17,023 bases of DNA from Immundisolibacter sp. (lineage in GTDB: Bacteria; Pseudomonadota; Gammaproteobacteria; Immundisolibacterales; Immundisolibacteraceae): the NCBI RefSeq assembly GCF_041601295.1, contig NZ_JBFIII010000062.1, positions 1-17,023 on the forward strand. The letters are read 5' to 3'. The notes beneath the pieces were generated by a model. It saw nothing but the letters and a program-made list of their open reading frames with translations, did no database searches and was not told the DNA's origin. How positions within the stretch are numbered: the stretch's first letter is position 1; each line of letters starts with the position of its first letter. Position numbers and translations under genes: made by a program. Shown piece by piece: positions 7,140-13,393 of this stretch.

Positions 7140-8081
7140 ATGGTCAAGGTTACCGAACTCGGTTACATGGGCTTCAACGTCACCGACATGGCGGCCTGGG
7201 AGTCGTTTGCCACCCAGGTCGTCGGCATGGAACTGCACGAAACCGGCGAGGGCGACCGCAAGTACCTGCGCCTGGATGACTGGCACCACCGCTTTGTGCT
7301 GCACACGAGCAAGGAGGACGACCTGGCCTACATCGGCTGGCGCGTGCCCGGCCCGGACGAGCTGGAAGAAATGGCCGTGCAGCTGGAAGCCGCCAAGGTG
7401 CCGTACCGCTTTGCCAGCAGCGCCGAGTGCGACGAGCGGCGGGTGCTGGGTCTACTGAAGTTGACCGATCCGGGCGGCAACCCGACCGAGGTTTTCTACG
7501 GCCCGGAAGTGATGACCTTCCGGCCGTTCCACCCCGGCCGGCCGATGTTCGGCCGCTTCGTGACCGGCGACCAGGGCATCGGGCACTGCATCCTGCGCCA
7601 GAACGACGTCAAGGCGGCTTACGACTTCTATAGCAAGGTGTTCGGCATGCGCGGCTCGGTGGAGTACAAGCTGCGTGGCCCGGACGGCTCGGTGGTCATG
7701 CCGACCTTCATGCACTGCAACGAGCGCCAGCACTCGGTAGCCTTCCTGGGCGGCCCAAGCCCGAAGCGTATCAACCACCTGATGCTGGAGTACACCGATC
7801 TGAACGACCTGGGTGTTGCCTATCACGCGGTGCGCGAACGCAAGCTGCCGGTGGCCATCGACATCGGCAAGCATTCCAACGACCAGGCTGTGACTTTCTA
7901 CTGCGGCAACCCGTCCGGCTGGTTGTCCGAACTTGGCTGGGGTGCGCGTACCGCGCCGAGCCAGCAGGAGTATTACTCAGCCGACATCTGGGGCCACGAA
8001 ATGCACGAGGGTGGTTTCGGCATGGACCTGGACATGGTGGCGCACGAGGAGGAGGCCGCTGCCAAGGCCGGCGCCGCCTGA
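7140..8081 (+). CDS. Type I extradiol ring-cleavage dioxygenase (catechol 2,3-dioxygenase / BphC family)
   Basis: The 313-residue protein has two vicinal-oxygen-chelate modules: a degenerate N-terminal one (about 5-120) and a metal-binding C-terminal one (about 145-268). All ligands and active-site residues expected from BphC are visible: iron ligands H149 (GIGHCIL), H213 (INHLMLEY) and E264 (GWLSELGW), plus H198, H245 and Y254. It should cleave a catechol-type ring next to the two hydroxyls using Fe(II) and O2. The length fits two-domain enzymes acting on bicyclic or larger catechols, but the substrate cannot be read from the sequence. The C-terminus carries an acidic/His tail (GHEMHEGGFGMDLDM). 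ATG 7140 is preferred over upstream in-frame codons because the family alignment starts there and GGAGAG precedes it. It leads the plus-strand unit with the two TenA-like genes and the ferredoxin. Confidence 0.92.
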   Translation: MVKVTELGYMGFNVTDMAAWESFATQVVGMELHETGEGDRKYLRLDDWHHRFVLHTSKEDDLAYIGWRVPGPDELEEMAVQLEAAKVPYRFASSAECDERRVLGLLKLTDPGGNPTEVFYGPEVMTFRPFHPGRPMFGRFVTGDQGIGHCILRQNDVKAAYDFYSKVFGMRGSVEYKLRGPDGSVVMPTFMHCNERQHSVAFLGGPSPKRINHLMLEYTDLNDLGVAYHAVRERKLPVAIDIGKHSNDQAVTFYCGNPSGWLSELGWGARTAPSQQEYYSADIWGHEMHEGGFGMDLDMVAHEEEAAAKAGAA

Positions 8082-8131
8082 GTCAAACGATTACGTAATT
8101 GGTGCTCACGCCACAATCGGAGGGAAACCCC

Positions 8132-8872
8132 ATGGCTACTGCCGCACACGACATTCACACCGCTTATCTGGTCGACGTGAAAGGTGACTGGCTGCGTCAC
8201 CTCAAGGATGACGTGCTCGAACCGCTGGCGGCCAAGGCGCTGGCGCACCCGGTCCTGCGGGATATTGAGTCCGGCCGGCTGCCGAAGGAGAAGTTCACCC
8301 GCATGATGGCCAACCTGTGCTGGGTGATCACAGGGTTTCCAGAGTACGTGTCGGCGCTGGCCGCCCGTTGCCCGAAGAATGACCATATGGTCAAGGCGGC
8401 GCTGCTGGAGAACGCCTACATCGAGCGCGATCATCCGTTTCTGCTGGCGCAGGCGGTGACCGCGCTGGGTGGACCGGGTGACGCCATCCTGGATGGGCCG
8501 GACTGGGTATCCTTCGACTTTGACCCCTACGTTCACATGCTGCGCATGACGATTGAGGGCTACGTGTTTCACCGGCCGTGGATCGAGGGCATGGCGGCCA
8601 CGGCGGTCGGCGTCGAGAGCGTGGTGCCGGCGGTGTTCGGGCGCATTGGGGCGGCGGCGATCAAGCACTACGGCCTGACCGAGGACGACGCCGAGTGGTT
8701 CCACATCCACAGCGGCGAGGTGGAGATGGAGCACGGCAACGAAGGTCTGCGCGTGCTGGACAAGTACGTTGCCGACGATGACCTTGACACCCAGGCGGCC
8801 TGCATTGCCGCCGCAAGGCTGGTATCGGACGGCATCGGCGTTGGCCTGTTCGACGCCGTGGGTCGCTGGTAG
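8132..8872 (+). CDS. TenA/PqqC-like heme-oxygenase-fold protein, copy 1
   Basis: The 246-residue helical protein resembles the TenA/PqqC superfamily, which includes cofactor-free oxidases (PqqC), thiaminases (TenA) and non-haem diiron oxidases (CADD, UndA, SznF types). Possible iron ligands are E93 and H101 (LLENAYIERDHPF), E142 or E152, and H193, E198, H201 in HSGEVEMEHGN. The H-x4-E-x2-H spacing has one residue more than the H-x3-D-x2-H I recall for diiron members, so metal binding is not certain. Its place between an extradiol dioxygenase and a ferredoxin suggests an oxygen-using or accessory role in aromatic degradation. GGAGGG precedes the ATG at 8132, which is chosen over codon 8099 because copy 2 starts at the same residue. 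It is about 83 % identical to copy 2 by gap-free hand alignment (42 differences in 246). Confidence 0.82.
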   Translation: MATAAHDIHTAYLVDVKGDWLRHLKDDVLEPLAAKALAHPVLRDIESGRLPKEKFTRMMANLCWVITGFPEYVSALAARCPKNDHMVKAALLENAYIERDHPFLLAQAVTALGGPGDAILDGPDWVSFDFDPYVHMLRMTIEGYVFHRPWIEGMAATAVGVESVVPAVFGRIGAAAIKHYGLTEDDAEWFHIHSGEVEMEHGNEGLRVLDKYVADDDLDTQAACIAAARLVSDGIGVGLFDAVGRW

Positions 8873-8898
8873 CGCCGATGGCGCGTATCCGGATCAAC
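8132..8898 (+). repeat. Tandem duplication unit, copy 1 (TenA-like gene plus ferredoxin 5' end)
   Basis: This segment aligns without gaps to 9102-9868 at an offset of exactly 970 bases. Similarity includes the whole TenA-like gene, the five-base spacer CGCCG and the first seven codons of the ferredoxin, then ends abruptly near 8898. Confidence 0.85.
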
Positions 8899-8919
8899 GA
8901 TAGCGCTGCGGCGACTTGA
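8878..8919 (+). pseudogene. Vestigial ferredoxin start left by the tandem duplication
   Basis: After copy 1 of the TenA-like gene the sequence repeats the spacer CGCCG and the start of the ferredoxin gene found after copy 2. Here it reads ATG and the codons for ARIRIN, then diverges (DSAAAT) and stops at TGA 8917-8919. The intact gene at 9848 reads MARIRINNGPWRKV. This shows that the duplicated unit contained both genes and that the first ferredoxin copy has lost everything after about codon 7. A 13-residue peptide may still be translated, which could preserve coupling of the upstream stop codon. Confidence 0.75.
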
Positions 8920-8951
8920 CACGCCGACCGAACAGTTGTTTAACAGTCCCG

Positions 8952-8970
8952 TGCCAATGGAAACTTGGCA
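8952..8970. promoter_or_regulatory. Short palindrome in the spacer between the two TenA-like copies
   Basis: TGCCAA (8952-8957) and TTGGCA (8965-8970) are perfect inverted repeats separated by 7 bases. They lie in the 182-base stretch (8920-9101) that separates the vestigial ferredoxin from copy 2 and that otherwise shows no coding potential. An operator is possible, for example of a LysR-type or other dimeric regulator, but no regulator is identified. A six-base arm can also arise by chance. Confidence 0.25.
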
Positions 8971-9101
8971 TGACGCGGAGGCTGCGGCCCATGGAGGGCG
9001 AGCCTGGGCGGGATTGGGACTGATTTCGCTGCAGGCCAATGGTTTGAAACTTGACGTTCGGTTCGCCGAAGTCGGCGCCGGAACCACCACGAGGAATCCC
9101 C

Positions 9102-9842
9102 ATGGCTACTGTTGCGAAAGAACTGCACACCCACTATCTCATTGACGTCAAAGGCGACTGGTTACGTCACCTCAAGCAGGACGTGCTGGAACCGCTGACC
9201 GGCAAAGCGGTGAATCACCCGGTGCTCAAAGCCATCGAAGCCGGGCGCCTGCCGAAAGAAAAATTCGCGCGCATGATGGCGAACCTGTGCTGGGTGATTA
9301 CCGCCTTTCCGGAGTACGTGTCGGCGCTGGCCGCCCGTTGCCCGAAGAATGACCACGTGATCAAGGCTGCCTTGTTGGAGAACGCCTACATCGAGCGCGA
9401 CCATCCGTTCCTGCTGGCGCAGGCGGTGAACGCGCTGGGTGGGCCGGGTGACGCCATTCTTGAGGGGCCGGACTGGGTGTCGTTCGACTTTGACCCCTAC
9501 GTTCACATGCTGCGCATGACGATCGAGGGCTACGTGTTTCACCGGCCATGGATCGAGGGCATGGCGGCTACCGCGGTCGGCGTCGAAACCGTCACCCCGG
9601 CGGTGTTCGGTGGCCTTGGCAGGGCTGCCGTTCAACACTATGGCGTGTCGGAAGAAGACGCCGAGTGGTTCCGAATTCACGGAGGCGAGGTCGAGATGGA
9701 GCACGGTAACGATGGCCTGCGTGTGCTCGACAAATACGTCGGGGCGGATGATCTGAACACGCAGCATGCCTGCATTGCCGCGGCCAGACTGGTGTCCGAT
9801 TCCGTTGGCGTCGGTGTGCTCGACATGGTGGGTCGCTGGTAG
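9102..9842 (+). CDS. TenA/PqqC-like heme-oxygenase-fold protein, copy 2
   Basis: This second 246-residue paralog has the same length as copy 1 and no gaps against it. The candidate metal residues are all kept: E93, H101, E142, E152, and H193, E198, H201 in HGGEVEMEHGN. Most substitutions are in the first 60 residues, in residues 162-183 and in the last 50. The central part (residues 71-160) differs at only four positions and is nearly identical in DNA too. ATG 9102 has a GAGGA five bases or so upstream; an upstream in-frame start at 9051 is less likely, because copy 1 begins at the equivalent ATG. Five bases after its stop begins the ferredoxin, so the two are probably translated together. 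Two divergent but fully conserved copies may form a heterodimer or have separate substrates; this is inference. Confidence 0.82.
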   Translation: MATVAKELHTHYLIDVKGDWLRHLKQDVLEPLTGKAVNHPVLKAIEAGRLPKEKFARMMANLCWVITAFPEYVSALAARCPKNDHVIKAALLENAYIERDHPFLLAQAVNALGGPGDAILEGPDWVSFDFDPYVHMLRMTIEGYVFHRPWIEGMAATAVGVETVTPAVFGGLGRAAVQHYGVSEEDAEWFRIHGGEVEMEHGNDGLRVLDKYVGADDLNTQHACIAAARLVSDSVGVGVLDMVGRW

Positions 9843-9868
9843 CGCCGATGGCGCGCATCCGCATCAAC
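9102..9868 (+). repeat. Tandem duplication unit, copy 2 (TenA-like gene plus ferredoxin 5' end)
   Basis: This is the partner of 8132-8898 at a constant 970-base offset. In this copy the ferredoxin continues as an intact gene. Long perfectly identical blocks include 9312-9355 (44 bases, matching 8342-8385) and 9828-9855 (28 bases, matching 8858-8885). Confidence 0.85.
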
Positions 9869-10156
9869 AACGGACCATGGCGCAAGGTGATGCCCGGATC
9901 GAGTCTGCTCGGCCTCATCAGGGGCCGGGCCGGCATTCGCATACATACGTCGTGCGGCCTGGGTAATTGTGGCTCGGATATCGTCCTTATCCGGTCCGGC
10001 ATGGAGCACCTGAGTCCGGCATTCCCCAGCGAGTTGCGTACCCTGGCCGTCGAAGGTGCGCCCGACAACGCGCGCCTGTCGTGCGTGACCAAGTTGCTGG
10101 AGGGTGACGTGGAGATCGAAGTGCCGGACTACAGCCTGGAACAGCCGGCCGCCTGA
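9848..10156 (+). CDS. 2Fe-2S-type ferredoxin with Asp in place of the third cluster cysteine
   Basis: The 102-residue protein has the beta-grasp ferredoxin pattern. The cluster loop reads C36-GLGN-C41-GS-D44, followed by a distant C79 in ARLSCVTKLL and the family ending GDVEIEVPDY. Normal plant-type ferredoxins have C-x4-C-x2-C and a fourth Cys, so D44 replaces the third ligand. The segment GMEHLSPAFPSELRTL is typical of ferredoxins of this class. It may bind a 2Fe-2S cluster with Asp ligation, bind an altered cluster, or have lost the cluster. Its place directly after the TenA-like gene suggests it passes electrons to it or to the Rieske oxygenase. No ferredoxin reductase is in the window. 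The gene is followed by a strong terminator. Confidence 0.85.
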   Translation: MARIRINNGPWRKVMPGSSLLGLIRGRAGIRIHTSCGLGNCGSDIVLIRSGMEHLSPAFPSELRTLAVEGAPDNARLSCVTKLLEGDVEIEVPDYSLEQPAA

Positions 10157-10176
10157 GCTATCGGTACGCCCCTAAA

Positions 10177-10216
10177 CCGGCCAGTTGCCCCGCACGGGGA
10201 AACTGGCCGGGTTTTT
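10177..10216 (+). terminator. Intrinsic terminator after the ferredoxin gene
   Basis: Bases 10177-10191 pair with 10196-10210 (14 of 15 pairs, loop GCAC), followed by GTTTTTG. The hairpin lies 20 bases after the ferredoxin stop. On the minus strand the same stem is followed by TTTAGG, a weak T-run, so it may also stop transcripts of the convergent Rieske gene that ends at 10277. Confidence 0.9.
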
Positions 10217-10276
10217 GTGTACGCGGAATTTCAGGCAGCCTTCAGGGAGGCGACGGCGAGTCCTGGGGCGTGCGCC

Positions 10277-11608
10277 TTAACGCACGCCGCAGCTGATCAG
10301 GCGCCGCCACTCCCGGTATTGGCCGTAGTACAGCGTCTCGTCCATCACATGCGGGCCGCTTGATTCCGGGTTGATTCCCAGCTGCTGGGCCAGGTCATCG
10401 GCGCCTCGGATCATGCGCGTCATGCCCCGGTCATAGCCCTGCTGCCAGGCCACATAGCGGGCCTGGAAGCCGTCCTGGCAGGCCTCGAATTCGGACAGGT
10501 CGTCCGGCGTCGCCATGCCGGTGGCATTGAAGAAATCCTCGTACTGACGGATCCGCCGCTCGCGTGCGACGCGGTCCTCGCCCTTGGGCGCGATGCAGTA
10601 AATCTGCACCTGTGTCAGGTCGGGCGCGATCGGCTGGAACACGCGAATCTGCGACGAGGCCTGCTCCATCAGGTTCACGTTGGGATAAATCAGCAGGTTG
10701 CGCTGACGGCGCAGCATCCAGTCCGCATATACCTCACCCAGGCGCGCCCTGACCTCGTCCCGGCTATCCCACAGCGGACGGTTTTCAGGCCGCGGGAAGG
10801 TGCTCCAGATCATGGCGTGGCCGCGGCCCAGGTCGTAGCAGCCAGTGCGACCGGTCAGGGCGTTTTTGTCGAAGCCGGTCTTGACCTTGTCCGGACGTCC
10901 TCCGGAGTCGGCGCCTTCCAGCCGGCGCGTGATCACGCCCACGTAATTGCCGTGCACGCTGGTGAAGTGGTAGCCGTCGATGCCGTTCTCGCACTGCATC
11001 TTCCAGTTGCCGCGGTAGGTGTAGGTGGACGAACCGCGCAGTACCTCGGCGCCGTCCGGTCCCATGCCGGCCAGCATGTCGATGAACGGCCGCGTGTTGC
11101 CCAGGTGCGTTTCCAGGTCCGGCACCTCGGCGTTCAGGCTGGCGAACACGAAGCCCTTGTAGCTGCCCACGCGCGGCACGGGTGCAAGGTCGTGATTGGC
11201 GCGCTGGAAGGCGTCCGGGTAGGCGCCCGTGTCCAGGTCCTTGATGTCCACATTGCGCCCGGCACTGTCGAACACCCAGCCGTGGTAAGGGCAGGTGATG
11301 TACTTCTGGTTGCCATGGGCGGTGCGACACAGCGCCGCGCCGCGGTGCGGACAGGCATTCAGGAAGGCATGCACGCCACCGTCGGCATCGCGCGTGACGA
11401 TGACCGGCTGGCGGCCCATGCGGGTGCGGAAAAAGTCGTTCGGTTTGGCCACCTGGCTTTCGTGACACAGGAACAGCCAGGTACCCTCGAAGATGTGCTT
11501 CATCTCCAGGTCGAACAGTGCCTGGTCCGTGAACAGGCTTCGGCTGACCTCGAACAGCCAGGCATCCGGCTGGTCGACGAACAGCCGATCGATGTCGTTC
11601 GGTTTCAC
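10277..11608 (-). CDS. Rieske non-haem iron aromatic-ring hydroxylating oxygenase, alpha subunit
   Basis: The 443-residue protein carries a Rieske 2Fe-2S site, C86-x-H88 (NACPHRGAAL) and C106-x2-H109 (TCPYHGWVF), and the mononuclear iron motif D211-x2-H214-x4-H219 (ENGIDGYHFTSVHG). This is the layout of benzoate, anthranilate and toluate dioxygenase large subunits. It would add dioxygen to an aromatic ring using electrons from a ferredoxin or reductase. The start is GTG 11608, with GGAG ten bases upstream; no ATG fits better. Homologs of this size usually pair with a beta subunit of about 160 residues, but none is present nearby. It converges on the extradiol/TenA/ferredoxin unit, and a palindrome at 11676-11689 sits at a good activator distance. 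The substrate is not determinable from sequence alone. Confidence 0.93.
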   Translation of the reverse strand: MKPNDIDRLFVDQPDAWLFEVSRSLFTDQALFDLEMKHIFEGTWLFLCHESQVAKPNDFFRTRMGRQPVIVTRDADGGVHAFLNACPHRGAALCRTAHGNQKYITCPYHGWVFDSAGRNVDIKDLDTGAYPDAFQRANHDLAPVPRVGSYKGFVFASLNAEVPDLETHLGNTRPFIDMLAGMGPDGAEVLRGSSTYTYRGNWKMQCENGIDGYHFTSVHGNYVGVITRRLEGADSGGRPDKVKTGFDKNALTGRTGCYDLGRGHAMIWSTFPRPENRPLWDSRDEVRARLGEVYADWMLRRQRNLLIYPNVNLMEQASSQIRVFQPIAPDLTQVQIYCIAPKGEDRVARERRIRQYEDFFNATGMATPDDLSEFEACQDGFQARYVAWQQGYDRGMTRMIRGADDLAQQLGINPESSGPHVMDETLYYGQYREWRRLISCGVR

Positions 11609-11675
11609 GATGCGCGTTCTCCAGTCTGCCCCGAAAGTGGGACTTCAGACTGTGACGCGCGCCCGTTCCCGGGTC

Positions 11676-11689
11676 TTGACCGAGGTCAA
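11676..11689 (-). promoter_or_regulatory. FNR/Anr-like perfect palindrome upstream of the Rieske oxygenase gene
   Basis: TTGAC-CGAG-GTCAA is a perfect 5+5 inverted repeat and matches TTGAT-N4-ATCAA at 8 of 10 positions. Its centre is about 74 bases before the GTG start on the minus strand, which would allow a class II site at -41.5 with a leader of about 32 bases. In minus-strand orientation bases 11672-11688 share the pattern TGACCTSGRTCAAGWCC with 7040-7056, upstream of the dioxygenase operon. No good -10 element is seen. Confidence 0.45.
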
Positions 11690-11711
11690 CCGCGCGCGAT
11701 CATGCGCCGGG

Positions 11712-12044
11712 TCACTCGGCCTGCGCGCCCAGGGCGTCCAGCGGTTGCGCTATTTCGGGCGGTACCGCGTTGTTAATGGCCACGGCGTAGACCACCACCA
11801 GCAGCGCCACCAGCGCCCCGCCGGTCAGAGCCACCGCGCGGGCGCGCACGTACTGACGCAAGGCCCGGAAATTGAGCGCAATGTGCGCGGTCATGGCCGC
11901 CACCATGACCAGCCCGAACAGCTTGTGCACCGGGTGCATCTGGATGGTGAAAGACGGTCGTTCGATGAAGAACATCAGCAGTCCGGACGTGGACATGGCG
12001 ATGAAGGACACGAACAACGTTACCGCGACCAGTTTGTAAAACAT
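11712..12044 (-). CDS. Small DUF4405-like membrane protein (cytochrome b561-like)
   Basis: From ATG 12044 the 110-residue protein has three membrane helices: about residues 4-25 (KLVAVTLFVSFIAMSTSGLL), 38-60 (VHKLFGLVMVAAMTAHIALN) and 71-91 (VALTGGALVALLVVVYAVAI). H37, H40 and H54 lie in or next to the second helix, as in DUF4405 and b561-like proteins, where such histidines can bind haem. A longer in-frame start at 12095 is rejected because ATG 12044 has AGGA just upstream and begins right before the first helix. It is upstream of and co-directional with the Rieske gene (103-base gap), but the palindrome in that gap suggests separate initiation. A role in electron transfer at the membrane is possible but not shown. 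Confidence 0.7.
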   Translation of the reverse strand: MFYKLVAVTLFVSFIAMSTSGLLMFFIERPSFTIQMHPVHKLFGLVMVAAMTAHIALNFRALRQYVRARAVALTGGALVALLVVVYAVAINNAVPPEIAQPLDALGAQAE

Positions 12045-12226
12045 GGGGTCCTCGCAAGCAATTGGGCCAATGATCGAGACCGGATATTGGCACAAAGCGC
12101 GGTGCCGCGTCTGGCGCGCGTTTGCTGCCAGTTACGACCGCTCAGCGTGTAAACTTGCGCGCCGCTCGCGCTTGCCGGGCGGGCTTTTTATATGGCGAGC
12201 GGTGCAACGGCGCGGAGGCCTCGGCG

Positions 12227-13147
12227 ATGGGCATGGAAGATCGGGATGGCGTCATCTGGTTCGACGGGGAGCTGGTGCCCTGGCGCGAGGCCAAGGTGCA
12301 CGTGTTGACCCACTCCCTGCACTACGGCATGGGCGTGTTCGAGGGCGTGCGGGCGTACAAGACGGCGCGCGGTACGGCGGCGTTTCGCCTGCAGGAACAT
12401 GTCGATCGCCTGTTCGCCTCGGCGCACATCCTGCAAATGGATATTCCGTTTGCCCGCGACCAGGTAAGGGACGCCTGTCTGGCGGCGTTGCGCGAGAACG
12501 GCCTGGAGGCCGGCTATATCCGCCCGCTGGCGTTTTATGGTTCCGAAGGCATGGGCGTGAGCGCGTCGAATCTGACCGTGCACCTGATCGTGGCGGCCTG
12601 GCCGTGGGGCGCCTATCTGGGCGAGGAGGCGCTGGAGCGCGGGGTACGGCTGCGGACCTCGTCGTTTGCGCGTCACCACATCAACGTCACCATGTGCCGC
12701 ACCAAGGCGACCGGTAATTACATCAACTCCATGCTGGCGCTGCGCGAGGCGCAGGCCTGTGGCTATGACGAGGCGCTGCTGCTGGATGTCGACGGCTACG
12801 TGGCCGAGGGCAGCGGTGAGAACGTTTTCGTGATCCGCAAGGGCGTCATTTCCACGCCGGACATCACCTCGGCGCTGGAAGGTATCACCCGCGACACGGT
12901 GATCACCTTGGCGCGCGAAGTGGGCCTGGAGGTGCGCGAGAAGCGCATCACCCGCGACGAGGTGTACCTGGCCGACGAGGCGTTCTTCACCGGTACCGCC
13001 GCCGAGGTGACGCCGATCCGCTCGCTTGACGACCGCCTGATCGGCGGGGGTACGCCCGGGCCGATCACGCGCGATCTGCAGAAGCGCTACTTTGCCACCG
13101 TCAACGGCGAGAACGACGGGCATGCCGACTGGCTGACCCTGGTGTGA
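12227..13147 (+). CDS. ilvE: Branched-chain amino acid aminotransferase
   Basis: The 306-residue fold-type IV PLP enzyme interconverts valine, leucine and isoleucine with their 2-oxo acids using glutamate/2-oxoglutarate. The PLP lysine is K160 in MCRTKATGNYINSM, equivalent to the lysine of E. coli IlvE. HSLHYGMGVFEGVRAY (29-44), EGSGENVFV and the segment ALEGITRDTVI are all standard. ATG 12227 has GGAGG eight bases upstream and gives the usual length; the frame is open further upstream, but those codons are not family-like. The stop codon overlaps a possible start of the next gene by one base. ilvE at the head of the waaFCGP genes is the arrangement known from Pseudomonas. The 182 bases upstream hold only weak promoter-like elements (TTGCTG at 12122, TGTAAA at 12148, spacing too long). 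Confidence 0.95.
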   Translation: MGMEDRDGVIWFDGELVPWREAKVHVLTHSLHYGMGVFEGVRAYKTARGTAAFRLQEHVDRLFASAHILQMDIPFARDQVRDACLAALRENGLEAGYIRPLAFYGSEGMGVSASNLTVHLIVAAWPWGAYLGEEALERGVRLRTSSFARHHINVTMCRTKATGNYINSMLALREAQACGYDEALLLDVDGYVAEGSGENVFVIRKGVISTPDITSALEGITRDTVITLAREVGLEVREKRITRDEVYLADEAFFTGTAAEVTPIRSLDDRLIGGGTPGPITRDLQKRYFATVNGENDGHADWLTLV

Positions 13148-13170
13148 TGGGCTCCAGCATGGGCTCCAGC
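13147..13170 (+). repeat. Perfect 12-base tandem repeat at the ilvE / zinc-finger gene junction
   Basis: ATGGGCTCCAGC occurs twice in a row (13147-13158, 13159-13170). Each copy starts with an ATG in frame with the zinc-finger gene, so the repeat creates two extra possible starts and an MGSSMGSS N-terminus. It overlaps the ilvE stop by one base. Confidence 0.8.
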
Positions 13171-13185
13171 AGTGAGGAACACGCG

Positions 13186-13392
13186 GTGACGCACGACATT
13201 AGAGCCAGTACCCAGAATCGCTACGAGGTCACGCGCAAGGATTTACCCCTGTCGTGTCCGATGCCGGGCATGGTGAAGTGGGACTCTCACCCGCGGGTAT
13301 TTCTGCCGATCGACGAGAGCGGTGAGGAAAAATGCCCGTACTGCGGAGCGGTCTACGTGTTGGTGCCAGAGGCTGAAAATATCCACCGCTGA
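13186..13392 (+). CDS. CHCC zinc-finger protein (zf-CHCC family)
   Basis: The 68-residue protein has the conserved core C24-PMPGM, H35 (WDSHPRVFLPI) and C50-PY-C53-GAVYVLV, the Cys-His-Cys-Cys zinc site of the zf-CHCC family, related to a small subunit of mitochondrial complex I. Bacterial members are short and of unknown precise function. GTG 13186 is chosen because GAGGA lies seven bases upstream. ATG 13147 or 13159 would add up to 13 low-complexity residues but lack a ribosome-binding site. It sits between ilvE and waaF and is followed by waaF one base after its stop, so it is part of the operon. From memory, the same small gene occurs between ilvE and waaF in other gammaproteobacteria. 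Confidence 0.85.
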   Translation: MTHDIRASTQNRYEVTRKDLPLSCPMPGMVKWDSHPRVFLPIDESGEEKCPYCGAVYVLVPEAENIHR

Positions 13393-13393
13393 G

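Noticed and set aside
8965..8982. Possible sigma-54 -24/-12 promoter (TTGGCA followed by GGCTGCGG) before TenA-like copy 2
   Set aside because: The GG and GC dinucleotides are not at the required spacing.
12061..12071. ATTGGGCCAAT palindrome upstream of the DUF4405-like gene
   Set aside because: It is short, has no second copy, and lies so close to the start codon that an operator role is only a guess.
12188..13123. Minus-strand 311-codon frame opposite ilvE
   Set aside because: It is a shadow frame; ilvE has all its catalytic motifs on the plus strand.
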